Notes: a model not told the origin generated them from the sequence alone. A stretch of DNA of 64,000 bases from CAYFLR01 sp964343805 (GCA_964343805.1 CAYFLR010000018.1:1-64000); one strand, 5' to 3'. Numbered from the stretch's first letter, positions 9,073-18,502 are shown. A program made the numbers and translations.

Positions 9073-10437
9073 ATGATTCGTTTAGTGGCAATTTTAACTG
9101 TTTGTTTTCTCGTCCTTTTATTAAATGCCTGTGGAGAAAAAGAGCAAGATCTAGAAGAAACCATTGCCACCCTGGAAGAAGAGATGGCCGAGCAAAAAGA
9201 GGCTGATCAAAAACAACATGAAGTAGAAATTAAAAAGTTGAAAGAGCAACTTGCTGAAGAAAAAAGACAAGCAGCGGCCGATTTAAAAGTAAAATCAACC
9301 AAAAAAGAAGAAGCTCCAGCCAAGGCAGATCATGTGGTGCCTCAAGCAATGCAGGTACTCCCTGCTCCTCAAACAAATCCAGTAGAAACTCCAGTGGTTA
9401 TGCCTGTTAATAATCAGCCGGCCTTACAATCCTCCTCAATTACACCAAGTCCCTCTGAAATACCCATGGAGACTACTGCTCCTGTAACTTTGGATGCCAG
9501 TAATAGTCAATCTTATAAATTAGGAATTCAAAATTATCTGGGATCCATTTTAGAGGCGGGATCTTGGAAAGAGCAGTTGCAAAATGATTACAGTGTCGTT
9601 CAAAATCCTTGTATACAAAACGGTGTAGGATGTCAGCTTGTTCACTATGGGATCTTTGAGCAAGCGGGAAAGCAAATTGGCTATAAGCTATTTGATTTAT
9701 TTAATAATTCAAAATCCGAGTATTTGACTTGCAATGGAAGTTTTGACTCCTACCTGGAAGCCTATTATCAAGGAAATTGGTTTGCTCAAATCTTTGTGGT
9801 GGTGAATCTTCCAAAGCAACCAGAAGAGAGCCAGTTTGATGAAAATCTCTACGCACCAGTGATTCTAGCCAATCTGTTATCTACCATCCAAACAAGATAT
9901 GAACAGCGCATTATGGATCAGCTTTGTCATGAAACCACAGATGAATCCACTGTAAATACTTACCCCTCTTACCCTGTAGATCAAACACCTGAATTTTACC
10001 CTATGCCTTGCGATAGCCTAGGTGGTTGTGGCTTTGGATATGGGTACGATATGCTAACGTTAGAAGAAGCCTACAACCAAGGTTACAGCGCTGGTTATAA
10101 TGATGGCGATGTCGATGGATATGACGAAGGTTATCAGGACGGTGATGCCAATGGATATAACGAAGGCTATCAAGCAGGCGATGCCAATGGATATAGTGAG
10201 GGCTATAATGATGGCTATAGCCAAGGCTATAAGGATGGAGACACCCAGAGCTACAATGAAGGTTATCAAGATGGTGATGCTGCTGGATATAATGAAGGTT
10301 ACCAAGATGGCGATGCAGTAGGATACAATGAAGGATTTAAAGACGGTTATGTATCAGGCGAAAATGATGGATATAAACAAGGTTACAGTGATGGAGAATA
10401 TGACGGTTATAACAATGGTTATGAAGCCGCTTTATAA
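9073..10437 (+). CDS. lipoprotein with coiled coil and ~29 GX3 tetrapeptide repeats
   Basis: The start at this ATG is chosen because AAAGGAG lies 5 bases upstream and because it begins a lipoprotein signal peptide ending in LLLNAC. A charged coiled coil (about residues 25-85) follows, then a Pro/Gln-rich linker, then a ~150-residue domain with cysteines. The last ~120 residues are an unbroken run of tetrapeptides of the form xxG(Y/D), for example NEGY-QDGD-ANGY, repeated about 29 times in 12-residue super-units. Such GX3 repeats are seen in Yae1-type deca-GX3 sequences and favour tight helix packing. Tyr and Asp dominate the surface. No function is recognised; an outer-membrane or peptidoglycan-facing scaffold is a guess. 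Confidence 0.8.
   Translation: MIRLVAILTVCFLVLLLNACGEKEQDLEETIATLEEEMAEQKEADQKQHEVEIKKLKEQLAEEKRQAAADLKVKSTKKEEAPAKADHVVPQAMQVLPAPQTNPVETPVVMPVNNQPALQSSSITPSPSEIPMETTAPVTLDASNSQSYKLGIQNYLGSILEAGSWKEQLQNDYSVVQNPCIQNGVGCQLVHYGIFEQAGKQIGYKLFDLFNNSKSEYLTCNGSFDSYLEAYYQGNWFAQIFVVVNLPKQPEESQFDENLYAPVILANLLSTIQTRYEQRIMDQLCHETTDESTVNTYPSYPVDQTPEFYPMPCDSLGGCGFGYGYDMLTLEEAYNQGYSAGYNDGDVDGYDEGYQDGDANGYNEGYQAGDANGYSEGYNDGYSQGYKDGDTQSYNEGYQDGDAAGYNEGYQDGDAVGYNEGFKDGYVSGENDGYKQGYSDGEYDGYNNGYEAAL
10066..10434 (+). repeat. in-frame tandem repeat (12-bp and 36-bp periods)
   Basis: The DNA encoding the GX3 tail repeats every 12 bases and more closely every 36 bases, around GGNTATNANGANGG-type units. The units have diverged in third codon positions, so the repeat is old or under protein selection and not a recent expansion. 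Confidence 0.75.
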
Positions 10438-10459
10438 TTTATTCCTCATGGCATTGTGA

Positions 10460-12166
10460 TTACTGTGGGTTGTGTCGTTTGGTGAGGACTCTTAACGAAG
10501 GCAGTTCATCAAGTGGGCTGAAATCTTTGATTCGATTATGGCTCAAATTAAGGATTTCTAACTGGGTTAGATTCTTTAATGGAGTGATATCTTCAATTAT
10601 ATTGTAACTAAGATTGAGCTTCTTTAAACCGGTTAAGTTTTTCAGAAAACGGATGTCACTGAGTTGGCATCCGAGGATGGTGAGTTTTTTTAAACCCTGT
10701 AATTTCTTTATTAATGAGATTTGCTTTATTCCGGGGCTCTTCTTGATGAACAGCTCTTGTAATGAATTTTGGTTAAATCTATCATCAAATGTAATTGCTT
10801 GAATTTGACTCAAAGAGAGTCTGGATAGTTGAGTAAGTCCTTTCACCTGTGTAAATGTAAAATCTGGTAGTTCTGCTAAGTAAAGGTTTTTTAAGCTCGA
10901 GCCTGTTAACTGTTCTATTGGAAGATAAACATTCTCCCCCTGCTCATTGAGGTTATTGGTAATTGCTAAACTTTGTAGGCGAGGCAACTTATTCAGTGGT
11001 GAAAGATCACTGATATTTTCATGGAGAAGGTTTAACTTTTTGAGATGAGTAAGACTCTGAAAGGGACGAAGGTCGGTAATTTTTTGATTCAAATCCCTTC
11101 TGATTCCCTCTCCAAAGTGGGTAAATTGAGTCAGCCTTTCAAGGGTTTCATCTGAATAATAGCAGTTGGAAAATAGTTGAAACATTGGTCCATGATTTAT
11201 TTTATGCAAAAAGAGTTCTTTTAGAATCAGCTCAGTCGTGAACCAGGCTGGATCTTGATGGTTTCTATATTCACACCATGTTTTAAAGCGAGTGGTATCC
11301 CCTGCCGAGGGGGGAGGAGGATAACTTTCTTCTTCTAAAGGGTTATTAAGATCACTTTGTTTCAACTGCTGTTGGGCTGTTTCTTCAATCCATTTTTTAT
11401 AGCCCCCGGCAAAGGTATACATACTGTGGCCCGCCTCGCAATTAACTTCATTGTTTGTAATAGCAGTGGGATTTAAAATAAGGTGAACGCCCTGAGCCAC
11501 ACCAACTAAAAACCATTGCCCCTTGATTCTAAAGTAAGCCGGTCCCCCCGAATCCCTATAGCAAAGACCCTTTCCCGGTGTTGGTCCTAAGGTCAGTAGG
11601 TGATGAAATCGTCCCTGATGGTGATACTTCTCAAAGGTGGTGTGAGTCCATTTATGAACATTGATACAAGATTCATCACTACAGTGGGTGGATTGTTGTC
11701 CGAAACCGTTAATCATAATTGCTGATCCTGGCCGTAGAAAAGTCGGGTTGGATAGGATTTCTAAAGAGCGATAAGGATAAGGGGCTGCCTGTTCGAGAGT
11801 AATGAGAGCGATATCAAAATTGGGATTCAGGCGCTTTTGTTTATAGACTTCTTTCTGATAAACGGTACTGATTCTATTAGGAGATGCAGTGGGCAGTTTT
11901 TTAAAAAGAACTCCTAATTGTTCCACATTCATATCTTGTACACAGTGACCAGCCGTTAAGATCAATGTGGGAGATATGAGTGATCCTGCGCAAAAAATTT
12001 GATCTGGATGTCTTAAATCAATAAGCCCTACCATATTATATAAGCCTGGATTATTAAAGCTGGGGGCCTCACCGCCTACGATTTTTAATTCGCTTTTTGT
12101 GGGCGTTTCGTTGCTGCAATTTAAGCACATTGTGATGGTAAGAAGGATTATTAATATTTTTGACAC
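10460..12166 (-). CDS. lipoprotein with trypsin-like protease domain fused to leucine-rich repeats
   Basis: A lipoprotein signal peptide ends at MCLNC. A trypsin-fold domain starts with a zymogen-like IVGGE (residues 29-33). The catalytic triad is His74 in TAGHC, Asp118 in NFDIALITL and Ser206 in CYRDSGGPA, so it should be active. From about residue 350 to the end the sequence is a run of leucine-rich repeats (LxxLxxLxLxxNxIxDIxPLxxL type), a protein-binding surface. Protease plus LRR on a surface lipoprotein suggests cleavage of a recognised protein partner or prey/host molecule. The zymogen-like start suggests activation by N-terminal cleavage. The target is unknown. Confidence 0.85.
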   Translation of the reverse strand: MSKILIILLTITMCLNCSNETPTKSELKIVGGEAPSFNNPGLYNMVGLIDLRHPDQIFCAGSLISPTLILTAGHCVQDMNVEQLGVLFKKLPTASPNRISTVYQKEVYKQKRLNPNFDIALITLEQAAPYPYRSLEILSNPTFLRPGSAIMINGFGQQSTHCSDESCINVHKWTHTTFEKYHHQGRFHHLLTLGPTPGKGLCYRDSGGPAYFRIKGQWFLVGVAQGVHLILNPTAITNNEVNCEAGHSMYTFAGGYKKWIEETAQQQLKQSDLNNPLEEESYPPPPSAGDTTRFKTWCEYRNHQDPAWFTTELILKELFLHKINHGPMFQLFSNCYYSDETLERLTQFTHFGEGIRRDLNQKITDLRPFQSLTHLKKLNLLHENISDLSPLNKLPRLQSLAITNNLNEQGENVYLPIEQLTGSSLKNLYLAELPDFTFTQVKGLTQLSRLSLSQIQAITFDDRFNQNSLQELFIKKSPGIKQISLIKKLQGLKKLTILGCQLSDIRFLKNLTGLKKLNLSYNIIEDITPLKNLTQLEILNLSHNRIKDFSPLDELPSLRVLTKRHNPQ

Positions 12167-12306
12167 CTGTTTCTCCTAAAAAATGGGAGCACTCCTAGTT
12201 AGATAGGGTTTGCTAATAGCAAAACCTGTGCCAGGGCAGTTGTTGATAATAAATATCTATTATTAGGGGGTATTTTATTGTGTTAACAAAAATCGGATTA
12301 TTTGGA

Positions 12307-12322
12307 GAGACATGGATGTCTC
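12307..12322. promoter_or_regulatory. perfect palindrome, possible operator
   Basis: GAGACAT-GG-ATGTCTC is a perfect 16-base palindrome, with a further TTGAGAC just after it. It lies in the 219-base spacer between two leftward genes, upstream of the trypsin-LRR lipoprotein gene. This spacer also holds a GGTTTTGCT/AGCAAACC-type hairpin nearer that gene. I see no gene in the spacer. Confidence 0.3.
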
Positions 12323-12385
12323 AAATTGAGACTATGATGAGTTAATTCGGTACGGATTTGGACTCTCATCAAGGAATGCAGGCAA

Positions 12386-13531
12386 TCACATCCGCCCAAG
12401 ACCAATATACTCTGCAATAGCTCTCAAATGATGTGCCACATAGTCAATGCGGATATAGGCCTGTTCTGGTTTGTTATAGACTCCTCCATGGAGATCAAAA
12501 ATACGAGCGATTTTCTGATGTTTTTTGCTTCCTGCGAGCAGGTGACCTTTGTTGCCATATTGAAACTGCATAGCAAAGGCGAGATGCTCTTTAATCCTTT
12601 TTTTAAAGATCTTTTTATACTGTTTGCTTTTGGTTCTTTGAGCGATTTTATAGGCGCTGATTAGCCCTTCATTACGGGCGGTGGCAGGGCAGGAGACGAG
12701 TTTACCATTTTTAGAACCTATCAGTTGTGAATCTACTTTTCGGCCGGTTAAGATATTAGACAGAGAGGTATGAGCTCTGCGCATCACATATTCTAAATGA
12801 GATTTATTTTGATGATCTGTTATTTTTAAATACCACCAGTTGGCTTGAACAGTCCAATGAGAGGAGGAGTTGTTCTCTTTGAGTTTGGTTAGAAATTTAT
12901 AAATCACCGGTAAAATGGCTGAGTTTTTTTCAATGTAATAATAGGAGTGAGCTAAGCCAATCAGAGCTTGGCTCTCGCCCCATTTTTTAGAGGTGGCCAA
13001 CTGTCCGTCGTATTTGGTGTGTTTTATAAGAAATTGAGTGATTTTACGAATGAGTGGACGGTACTGCCTATCATTCGTGAGCTCATCATATTTAACTAAA
13101 TCAATCAGAAAGAATCCATTGGATCCTAGGGTGGGTTTTTTCTTAGAAAAATCTTGAATGAAGGTGAATTTTCCATTGTTAACCAACATCCTTTGTATAA
13201 ATTGAAGGCCCTTTCTGGCACCGTTTAAATAGTTTCTGTTTTTGGTCACTTCATAGGATTTTAAGAGGGCATACACTGCACCAAGATGGCGAATAATACT
13301 GTATTTAGGCTTTTTAGAGCAGCATCGTCCTAAAGGATCTTTGACATAGACAAAATCACCGCCCGGTAATTGAGAGCGAATCAGATAATTAGCTCCCGCG
13401 TTCAGAGCTGGGAGTAGGGTTTCTGTACTCATTTTTTGAGTTTGCCAAAAGTTAGTGCGAGGTTTTAATTTGGCTTGAAGAGGGGAGGCTAAAACTCCCA
13501 ACATAAGAATGATCAGACAACTACATTTCAT
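12386..13531 (-). CDS. secreted alpha/alpha-barrel-like protein of unknown function
   Basis: A signal peptide ends near SPLQA. The mature protein is a series of paired helices with repeated features (HLGAVYALLKSYE, NYLNGARKGLQF, SQALIGLAHSYYY, DYVAHHLRAIAEY), as in (alpha/alpha)6-toroid proteins such as glycosidases, lyases and squalene-cyclase-like folds. An adjacent pair of cysteines (GRCCSKK) and a basic surface are notable. It ends 3 bases downstream of the YyaL-type gene, which also has a six-hairpin domain, so the two probably work together. Enzyme activity and substrate cannot be assigned. Confidence 0.65.
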   Translation of the reverse strand: MKCSCLIILMLGVLASPLQAKLKPRTNFWQTQKMSTETLLPALNAGANYLIRSQLPGGDFVYVKDPLGRCCSKKPKYSIIRHLGAVYALLKSYEVTKNRNYLNGARKGLQFIQRMLVNNGKFTFIQDFSKKKPTLGSNGFFLIDLVKYDELTNDRQYRPLIRKITQFLIKHTKYDGQLATSKKWGESQALIGLAHSYYYIEKNSAILPVIYKFLTKLKENNSSSHWTVQANWWYLKITDHQNKSHLEYVMRRAHTSLSNILTGRKVDSQLIGSKNGKLVSCPATARNEGLISAYKIAQRTKSKQYKKIFKKRIKEHLAFAMQFQYGNKGHLLAGSKKHQKIARIFDLHGGVYNKPEQAYIRIDYVAHHLRAIAEYIGLGRM

Positions 13532-13533
13532 AG

Positions 13534-15579
13534 CTATCTCCTTTCCGTATAAGGAATAGAGTAACGTTTTTTAGACTGAGCTAGGGTTTCAATCTCTCTG
13601 ATATCAGTTGTAGGTTGTTTGCAACTAAACCCTTCACAAACGTAAGCTGTGGTCTGTTCATTTATGAGGGGTTTTTGTTCTAAAATTTTAATAAAAGCTT
13701 TTGCTTCGGGATCCTTGAACGCCATTACTTTATTTGGAAGATAAAGCAGGTGTAGTAGATCTATGAAATCTACGGTGGCCTGGCTATCCTTCTTGCCCGC
13801 TATGACGATCTCTTTGAAACGATCATCATAGAAATCAAAAGCCATGAGCAGTTGATTAAAGGCAGTGGGATATTTCCAAATGAGCGGGCTGGCCTTTCTC
13901 AACATGTTTTCAAACATGGAATGGAACTCTTGATCGCCGGTGAATAGGAAGAGGCGAATGAGATTCATGGCCGCCACTCCATTGGCATTGGGGAGTGCCT
14001 CATCTTCATAATCTTTACTACGGATGATGAGATTTTTTTCACCTTCGGCGGTGTTAAAATAACCCGAATCTTCATCGTCCCAAAATTTTTCATTCTGCAG
14101 TTGATGGATGTAAAGAGCCCGGCGCATCCAGTGTTCATTAAAATTTGTTTCATAAAGGGAAAGCAAAGCGCTGACTAAGTAGCTATAGTCAGCAAGAGTT
14201 CCTGGAATACCCGCTTGATTATCTCTGAATCGACAGTATACATTCTCCTTATCGGTCAATTTGGTGGAGATAAAATGGGCAGCTGCCATGGCACTCCTTA
14301 AGTAGGGGGCACCTTCTTCGGGACCCAGTACTTGACGAGCTTTGGTCATGGTTTCAATCATTAAGGCATTCCATGCAGTGAGGATCTTGTCGTCCTTGAA
14401 TGGGGGTATGCGATTCGCTCTATGAGAAAGTAGTTTTTGAGTTGCTGACTGGAAGACTGGGTTTTTCTTAATAGACCAGTCATAAGGTTCTTGTAAGTTT
14501 AAAATATTTTGTCTCTCAAAGTTACCCTCTTTAGTAACCCCATAGGCTTTAAATACTAGCTCCTGTTCTTCTTGAGATAGCAACGATGTCAGTTCATCAT
14601 GTTGCCAAACATAATACTTACCTTCCTCTCCTTCACTGTCTGCATCTTCTGCGGAGTAATAACCCCCTTCGGGGTGCGTCATATGGTTGATAACGTAATC
14701 TAGAGTCTCTCTAGCAATCTCTTTGTAATCATTGTTATTAGTGAGCTGAAAGGCTTCAAGATAGGTTCCTGCCAAAAGAGCTTGAGAGTAAAGCATCTTT
14801 TCAAAATGGGGTACTAACCACTCATCATCAACCGAATAGCGGGCAAAACCTCCACCTAGATGATCATAGATACCTCCTCGAGCCATTTTATCCAGGGTAG
14901 TTTCAAGAATATCCAGAATCTTGGCTTGATGAGATCGGTGATAGATCCTCATTAATAGCCTTAACTGTAGAGGAGCAGGAAATTTAGGGGCATTACCAAA
15001 CCCACCATGGTTCCTATCAAATTGATCCATACTCTGTTCGAAGACCTTGTGTAAAACAGTAGTTTTTAAAGCCACTCTTTTTTGTTTAGGAGGGATCAAT
15101 ATTTGTTTTAAGAGGTGCTCTAGTGAATCACAAGATTCTAAAATAGCTTTCCGATTGGCCTTCCATGCATTGACCAGTTGGATCAATACTTGAATAAAAG
15201 CTGGTTTGGGATAGTAAGTGCCGCCAAAAAAGGGCTTAAGTTTAGGGGTCAAAAACATTGACATGGGCCAGCCCCCACCTTGTCCTAAAGCCTGAAGCGC
15301 ATTCATATAGATATGATCGAGGTCGGGTCGTTCTTCTCGATCCAGTTTAATGCACACAAAAAAACGATTCAGTATTTCAGCTACTTCCTCATTTTCAACG
15401 GATTCATGCTCCATCACATGGCACCAGTGACAGGTGGAATAACCCACACTCAAAAAAATGGGCTTATCTTGGTCCACTGCTGACTGGATTGCTTCATCGC
15501 ACCAGGGTTGCCACCAAACGGGATTATCCTTATGCTGAAGTAGATAGGGACTCACTTCGCCGCTGAGTCGATTTTTCAT
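13534..15579 (-). CDS. YyaL/SSP411-type thioredoxin-domain protein
   Basis: The 681-residue protein has the expected two parts. The N-terminal ~160 residues form a thioredoxin-like domain with a CHWCHVMEHES active site (CxxC), and the rest is a six-hairpin glycosidase-like domain (HLGGGFARYSVDDEWLVPHF, YYSAEDADSEGEEGKYYVW). Length and motifs match the widespread DUF255/YyaL family, whose biochemical role is still not settled. No signal peptide is seen, so it is cytoplasmic. It is the first gene of a leftward pair with the secreted toroid protein. Confidence 0.9.
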   Translation of the reverse strand: MKNRLSGEVSPYLLQHKDNPVWWQPWCDEAIQSAVDQDKPIFLSVGYSTCHWCHVMEHESVENEEVAEILNRFFVCIKLDREERPDLDHIYMNALQALGQGGGWPMSMFLTPKLKPFFGGTYYPKPAFIQVLIQLVNAWKANRKAILESCDSLEHLLKQILIPPKQKRVALKTTVLHKVFEQSMDQFDRNHGGFGNAPKFPAPLQLRLLMRIYHRSHQAKILDILETTLDKMARGGIYDHLGGGFARYSVDDEWLVPHFEKMLYSQALLAGTYLEAFQLTNNNDYKEIARETLDYVINHMTHPEGGYYSAEDADSEGEEGKYYVWQHDELTSLLSQEEQELVFKAYGVTKEGNFERQNILNLQEPYDWSIKKNPVFQSATQKLLSHRANRIPPFKDDKILTAWNALMIETMTKARQVLGPEEGAPYLRSAMAAAHFISTKLTDKENVYCRFRDNQAGIPGTLADYSYLVSALLSLYETNFNEHWMRRALYIHQLQNEKFWDDEDSGYFNTAEGEKNLIIRSKDYEDEALPNANGVAAMNLIRLFLFTGDQEFHSMFENMLRKASPLIWKYPTAFNQLLMAFDFYDDRFKEIVIAGKKDSQATVDFIDLLHLLYLPNKVMAFKDPEAKAFIKILEQKPLINEQTTAYVCEGFSCKQPTTDIREIETLAQSKKRYSIPYTERR

Positions 15580-15672
15580 GGACTCCTCGAATTGTTGCTG
15601 GTCATGCTGATAATACAGGATTATTATTTTAACAAATTAAAAGCTGGGCGCAAGGAAAGTCGTTGAGAATCT

Positions 15673-16803
15673 CTATTGATTTTTATTATCGATCTTGAAA
15701 GAAACCTTATCGTAGGTGATCCAGTTGCCTTCAGACAGAACATTTTGCCCTGGCTTGGTAAGAATGATGTACCAATCATAAATACCTCCAGGAACATCAG
15801 GAGGTAGCATGTTGGAGAACAGAGGATCTGCGGCACCCAGGGTATCAAAGGTGACTCCTTGTTGGAGAGGTTTGACTTCATTAGGTGCGCTAAATACAAT
15901 ATCCGCTCCCTGCTTTACAAGAGTAAAAACATCTTTTGAGGGTGCTTTTAAGACTACATAGACATCAACGTACGTTCCATACAGTGACATAGAAGTTGAT
16001 ATCCGCATTTGTTGACCGGGGTAGTAAGTGTTATTGGCAAACTTGCCAAGGGATATTCGGGCTCGTACCTGGGTTTTTAACTTTTGCTCTTCATATCGGC
16101 TCACAAAGTTGGTTAACAATTCATCGTAGGTGAGGAGGAAAGAGGATCTTGGTATAATCATAGCAAAAAGGACATTATCAGCCCCTTCTTCGGTTTGCTT
16201 AGGAGTATAATTGCCACCATGTACAATTTCATCTAGGTAGTTATACTTTAGACGTTTGTAACCGAGGGTAAAATCATCTTGGAGGTCCCCTTCAGCACCT
16301 GTTTGGGTAAGACCTTTTAGATCACCTCGATCGTCTTTTACAATGATAGAATCTAGAGCTTCTTGTTGATAGATAATGTTATTTACATCATGGATCGTTA
16401 ACTCTCCGCCCTCGCGGGGATTGCCTGTACTGTCAATGGTTACAAAATCAACTGCAAGCAAACCGTGCAAAGATTCTTTGTCCTTACATTCAACTCCTGG
16501 CTGAGTACAAATACTAGCATCATAGGTGGTTTTATAAGCGTTCACTCCATCTTTGGTGGCTTTCAGCATATGAACCATGAGAGGGACTGAGTTTCGATTG
16601 AGTAAATTCTTCTTTAAAAGCTCCATAGATTCGTCTAAAGGAAATGAGAAGGTGTCTTTATTACTATTGTTAAGTTCACTTTCTGTATATTTTCCTTCTG
16701 AGTTATGTAGGGATTGGACTAAAACATAGTCATCTGAATTAAATTCAAGGTAATCACTGACAAACTTTAAAGAGGTGGTCTGTCCATACTTTCCATAGCT
16801 CAT
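15673..16803 (-). CDS. C-terminal part of a papain-like lipoprotein, in a shifted frame
   Basis: This reading frame carries what looks like the continuation of the papain/bleomycin-hydrolase-like protein begun in the upstream frame. It includes the likely catalytic histidine region (SLHGLLAVDFVTID) and a C-terminal beta-sandwich-type domain (YYPGQQMRIS... GIYDWYIILTKPGQ). It opens with an ATG but has no signal peptide, although the partner frame is a lipoprotein. A stop codon in its own frame lies just upstream (16807-16809), so the shift has to fall within the 50-base overlap. It may be a sequencing indel, a broken gene, or a coupled second subunit. Confidence 0.6.
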   Translation of the reverse strand: MSYGKYGQTTSLKFVSDYLEFNSDDYVLVQSLHNSEGKYTESELNNSNKDTFSFPLDESMELLKKNLLNRNSVPLMVHMLKATKDGVNAYKTTYDASICTQPGVECKDKESLHGLLAVDFVTIDSTGNPREGGELTIHDVNNIIYQQEALDSIIVKDDRGDLKGLTQTGAEGDLQDDFTLGYKRLKYNYLDEIVHGGNYTPKQTEEGADNVLFAMIIPRSSFLLTYDELLTNFVSRYEEQKLKTQVRARISLGKFANNTYYPGQQMRISTSMSLYGTYVDVYVVLKAPSKDVFTLVKQGADIVFSAPNEVKPLQQGVTFDTLGAADPLFSNMLPPDVPGGIYDWYIILTKPGQNVLSEGNWITYDKVSFKIDNKNQ

Positions 16804-17329
16804 CTTCTAGTAAACCGGGCTCTTTTTTGTATCTATCTAGCTTAGCTGAATCAGAAAATTCTTTACGAAAGTATTCCGTGACACGATCTCCCATATATTG
16901 GATTTCTTCCCCGGTTTCATCATCGGTATAGGCACTTCTAAACTTATATCCAAAGGAAGACTCAGGTACAACACCCACCTCGTTGATTAATTGGAGACCA
17001 TTTAAAATCCGAACACCCTCTTTGACCTTAACTTTCATAGCTATTTTTTCATTGGGATTCATAGCAAACACTTGGAGAGTCTTTAACATATACTGAAACA
17101 GTAAATACTCTTCAGATAAATTCAGTTCTTCTTGACCATCGGTTCTTTCCAGATGTCTGGATTCGAGAAAAGCGGTTAATGTATATGCCCAACAGTTAGA
17201 AACACGTCCTTGCTTATCAACTTTAGACTGCGCAATATGGACTGTTTTCACCTCATTCTGCGCTTCTTCACAAGCGGTGTTTAGGATCATTAACAATATA
17301 ATGTTGATGGCAATAACGATCTTTTTCAT
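16754..17329 (-). CDS. N-terminal part of a papain-like (C1B-type) lipoprotein
   Basis: A lipoprotein signal ends in ILNTAC. The catalytic-cysteine region reads QGRVSNCWAYTLTAFLESR and is followed by LNLSEEYLLFQYML, which matches the start of bleomycin hydrolase/PepC-like cysteine peptidases. The frame ends soon after, without the histidine, which lies in the next frame. Joining the two needs a +1 shift (one base skipped) in the 50-base overlap. As written neither frame alone can form the active site. It lies 16 bases downstream of a lipoprotein gene of the same strand. Confidence 0.6.
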   Translation of the reverse strand: MKKIVIAINIILLMILNTACEEAQNEVKTVHIAQSKVDKQGRVSNCWAYTLTAFLESRHLERTDGQEELNLSEEYLLFQYMLKTLQVFAMNPNEKIAMKVKVKEGVRILNGLQLINEVGVVPESSFGYKFRSAYTDDETGEEIQYMGDRVTEYFRKEFSDSAKLDRYKKEPGLLEDELWKVWTDHLFKVCQ

Positions 17330-17344
17330 ATTCGTCCCGTTTGT

Positions 17345-18502
17345 TTAAAAGTCCCATAAAAATAAACTGGCAGTAGAACTGCTCTGGTTGTCGTTGCTGT
17401 TATTATTATTGTTACTGTTACTGTTTCCATTGCTATTGTCATTGTAAAGGGCATCAAAGAGGCCCTCTTTTTCTTTCTTCGCTTCGATTGCTTTTAATGA
17501 TTTTCCAACATGATCAGTCACTCCACTGAATACGTCCGCAGATGCTTTTTGCTCTTGAGAGAGAGATTCTTCTAGTTGGCATACGGCAGTCTTGTTAATA
17601 CTTCCACTTTTTGTAAGCAAGTTACATTGTTCTTTTGCTAAGGTAATGGCTGCATCAACATATCCTTCATTTCTAAGGGCATCCACCACTGTTTCTACCG
17701 CACCCTCTTTAACTTTAACCAAAGCAGTGGACAGGTCCATGAGGTTAATGGTGTTGGCATCAAGGAATTCAGTAGGTAGTAATACTCGACGGATGGACCA
17801 TTTTTCATCATGCTGAAAAACTACTGAGGCTAATTCACGATAAAGTCCTACTTTAAAACGGTCTTTGATCAGCCAAATATCTTTTCCTTTTTCTTCATGC
17901 CTGGCACTGATGTGTTCAATGGTGATACATTTATTCGTGTCTTGGTCCCGATACATGACAAGGTCTTTGGCAATAAAATAGGCTTTGGGAGCAAAGCAAT
18001 TTTGAAAATTCTTTATCTCTTCGGCATCCACTGTTTCCATGGCCCCTTTGACTAAATTGGCAGTGAGTTGATACTGTCCAGGTAAAGAGGGTAAACCGGA
18101 TGTATTTTCAGTGGTATTTTGACTGCTCGTCTGAGAACTCGATTGCTGCCCATTCTGATTGGTATTTTGGGTGGTGTTGGTGGTTTGAGTGTTCTGGGAT
18201 GTTTGAGTGGTCTGAGTAGTTTGATTTGTTTGTGTGTTGGTTCCAGTGGTTGTTTGAGAAGTCTGAGTTGGTTGGGTAGTTGTGGTCTGGGATGGACTGG
18301 GAAGGCTTGAAAACCCCGTGTTTATTTCATAAAAGGTAAAATAGAGTCGAGTGATTCCTTCGCCTGCAATATTATTATATACCTCACTGCCGTCTTGATC
18401 TCCTTCATTAACTGATTGGGGTAGAGAGGCTTGATCGGAGCAGAAAAATAAGCTACCAAAAACCATCGAACTCGTAAGCAAAAAAAGAAAAATGCGAATC
18501 AT
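17345..18502 (-). CDS. Thr/Gln-rich lipoprotein, paralogue of the one at 20477-22558
   Basis: The signal peptide ends in a lipobox-like GSLFFC. Residues ~70-140 are a low-complexity tract of Thr, Gln, Asn and Ser. The C-terminal ~200 residues form a conserved domain with CFAPKAYFIAKDLVMY, a second cysteine in NKCITIEH, KGKDIWLIKD and a WSIRRVLLP strand. The same motifs occur in the same order in the large lipoprotein at 20477-22558. The end is a Ser/Asn tract followed by a hydrophobic LFLWDF tail. The family is not known to me. The low-complexity tract looks like a surface stalk. Confidence 0.75.
   Translation of the reverse strand: MIRIFLFLLTSSMVFGSLFFCSDQASLPQSVNEGDQDGSEVYNNIAGEGITRLYFTFYEINTGFSSLPSPSQTTTTQPTQTSQTTTGTNTQTNQTTQTTQTSQNTQTTNTTQNTNQNGQQSSSQTSSQNTTENTSGLPSLPGQYQLTANLVKGAMETVDAEEIKNFQNCFAPKAYFIAKDLVMYRDQDTNKCITIEHISARHEEKGKDIWLIKDRFKVGLYRELASVVFQHDEKWSIRRVLLPTEFLDANTINLMDLSTALVKVKEGAVETVVDALRNEGYVDAAITLAKEQCNLLTKSGSINKTAVCQLEESLSQEQKASADVFSGVTDHVGKSLKAIEAKKEKEGLFDALYNDNSNGNSNSNNNNNSNDNQSSSTASLFLWDF

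Noticed and set aside
10060..10321. Antisense and alternative-frame open frames across the GX3 repeat region
   Set aside because: They arise from the codon repeat of the GX3 tail; low complexity and without start signals.
16754..16803. Programmed -1 frameshift at a TTTAAAG heptamer in the overlap of the papain-like frames
   Set aside because: The frame change needed is +1; a -1 slip at this site leads to a third frame and not to the histidine-bearing one.
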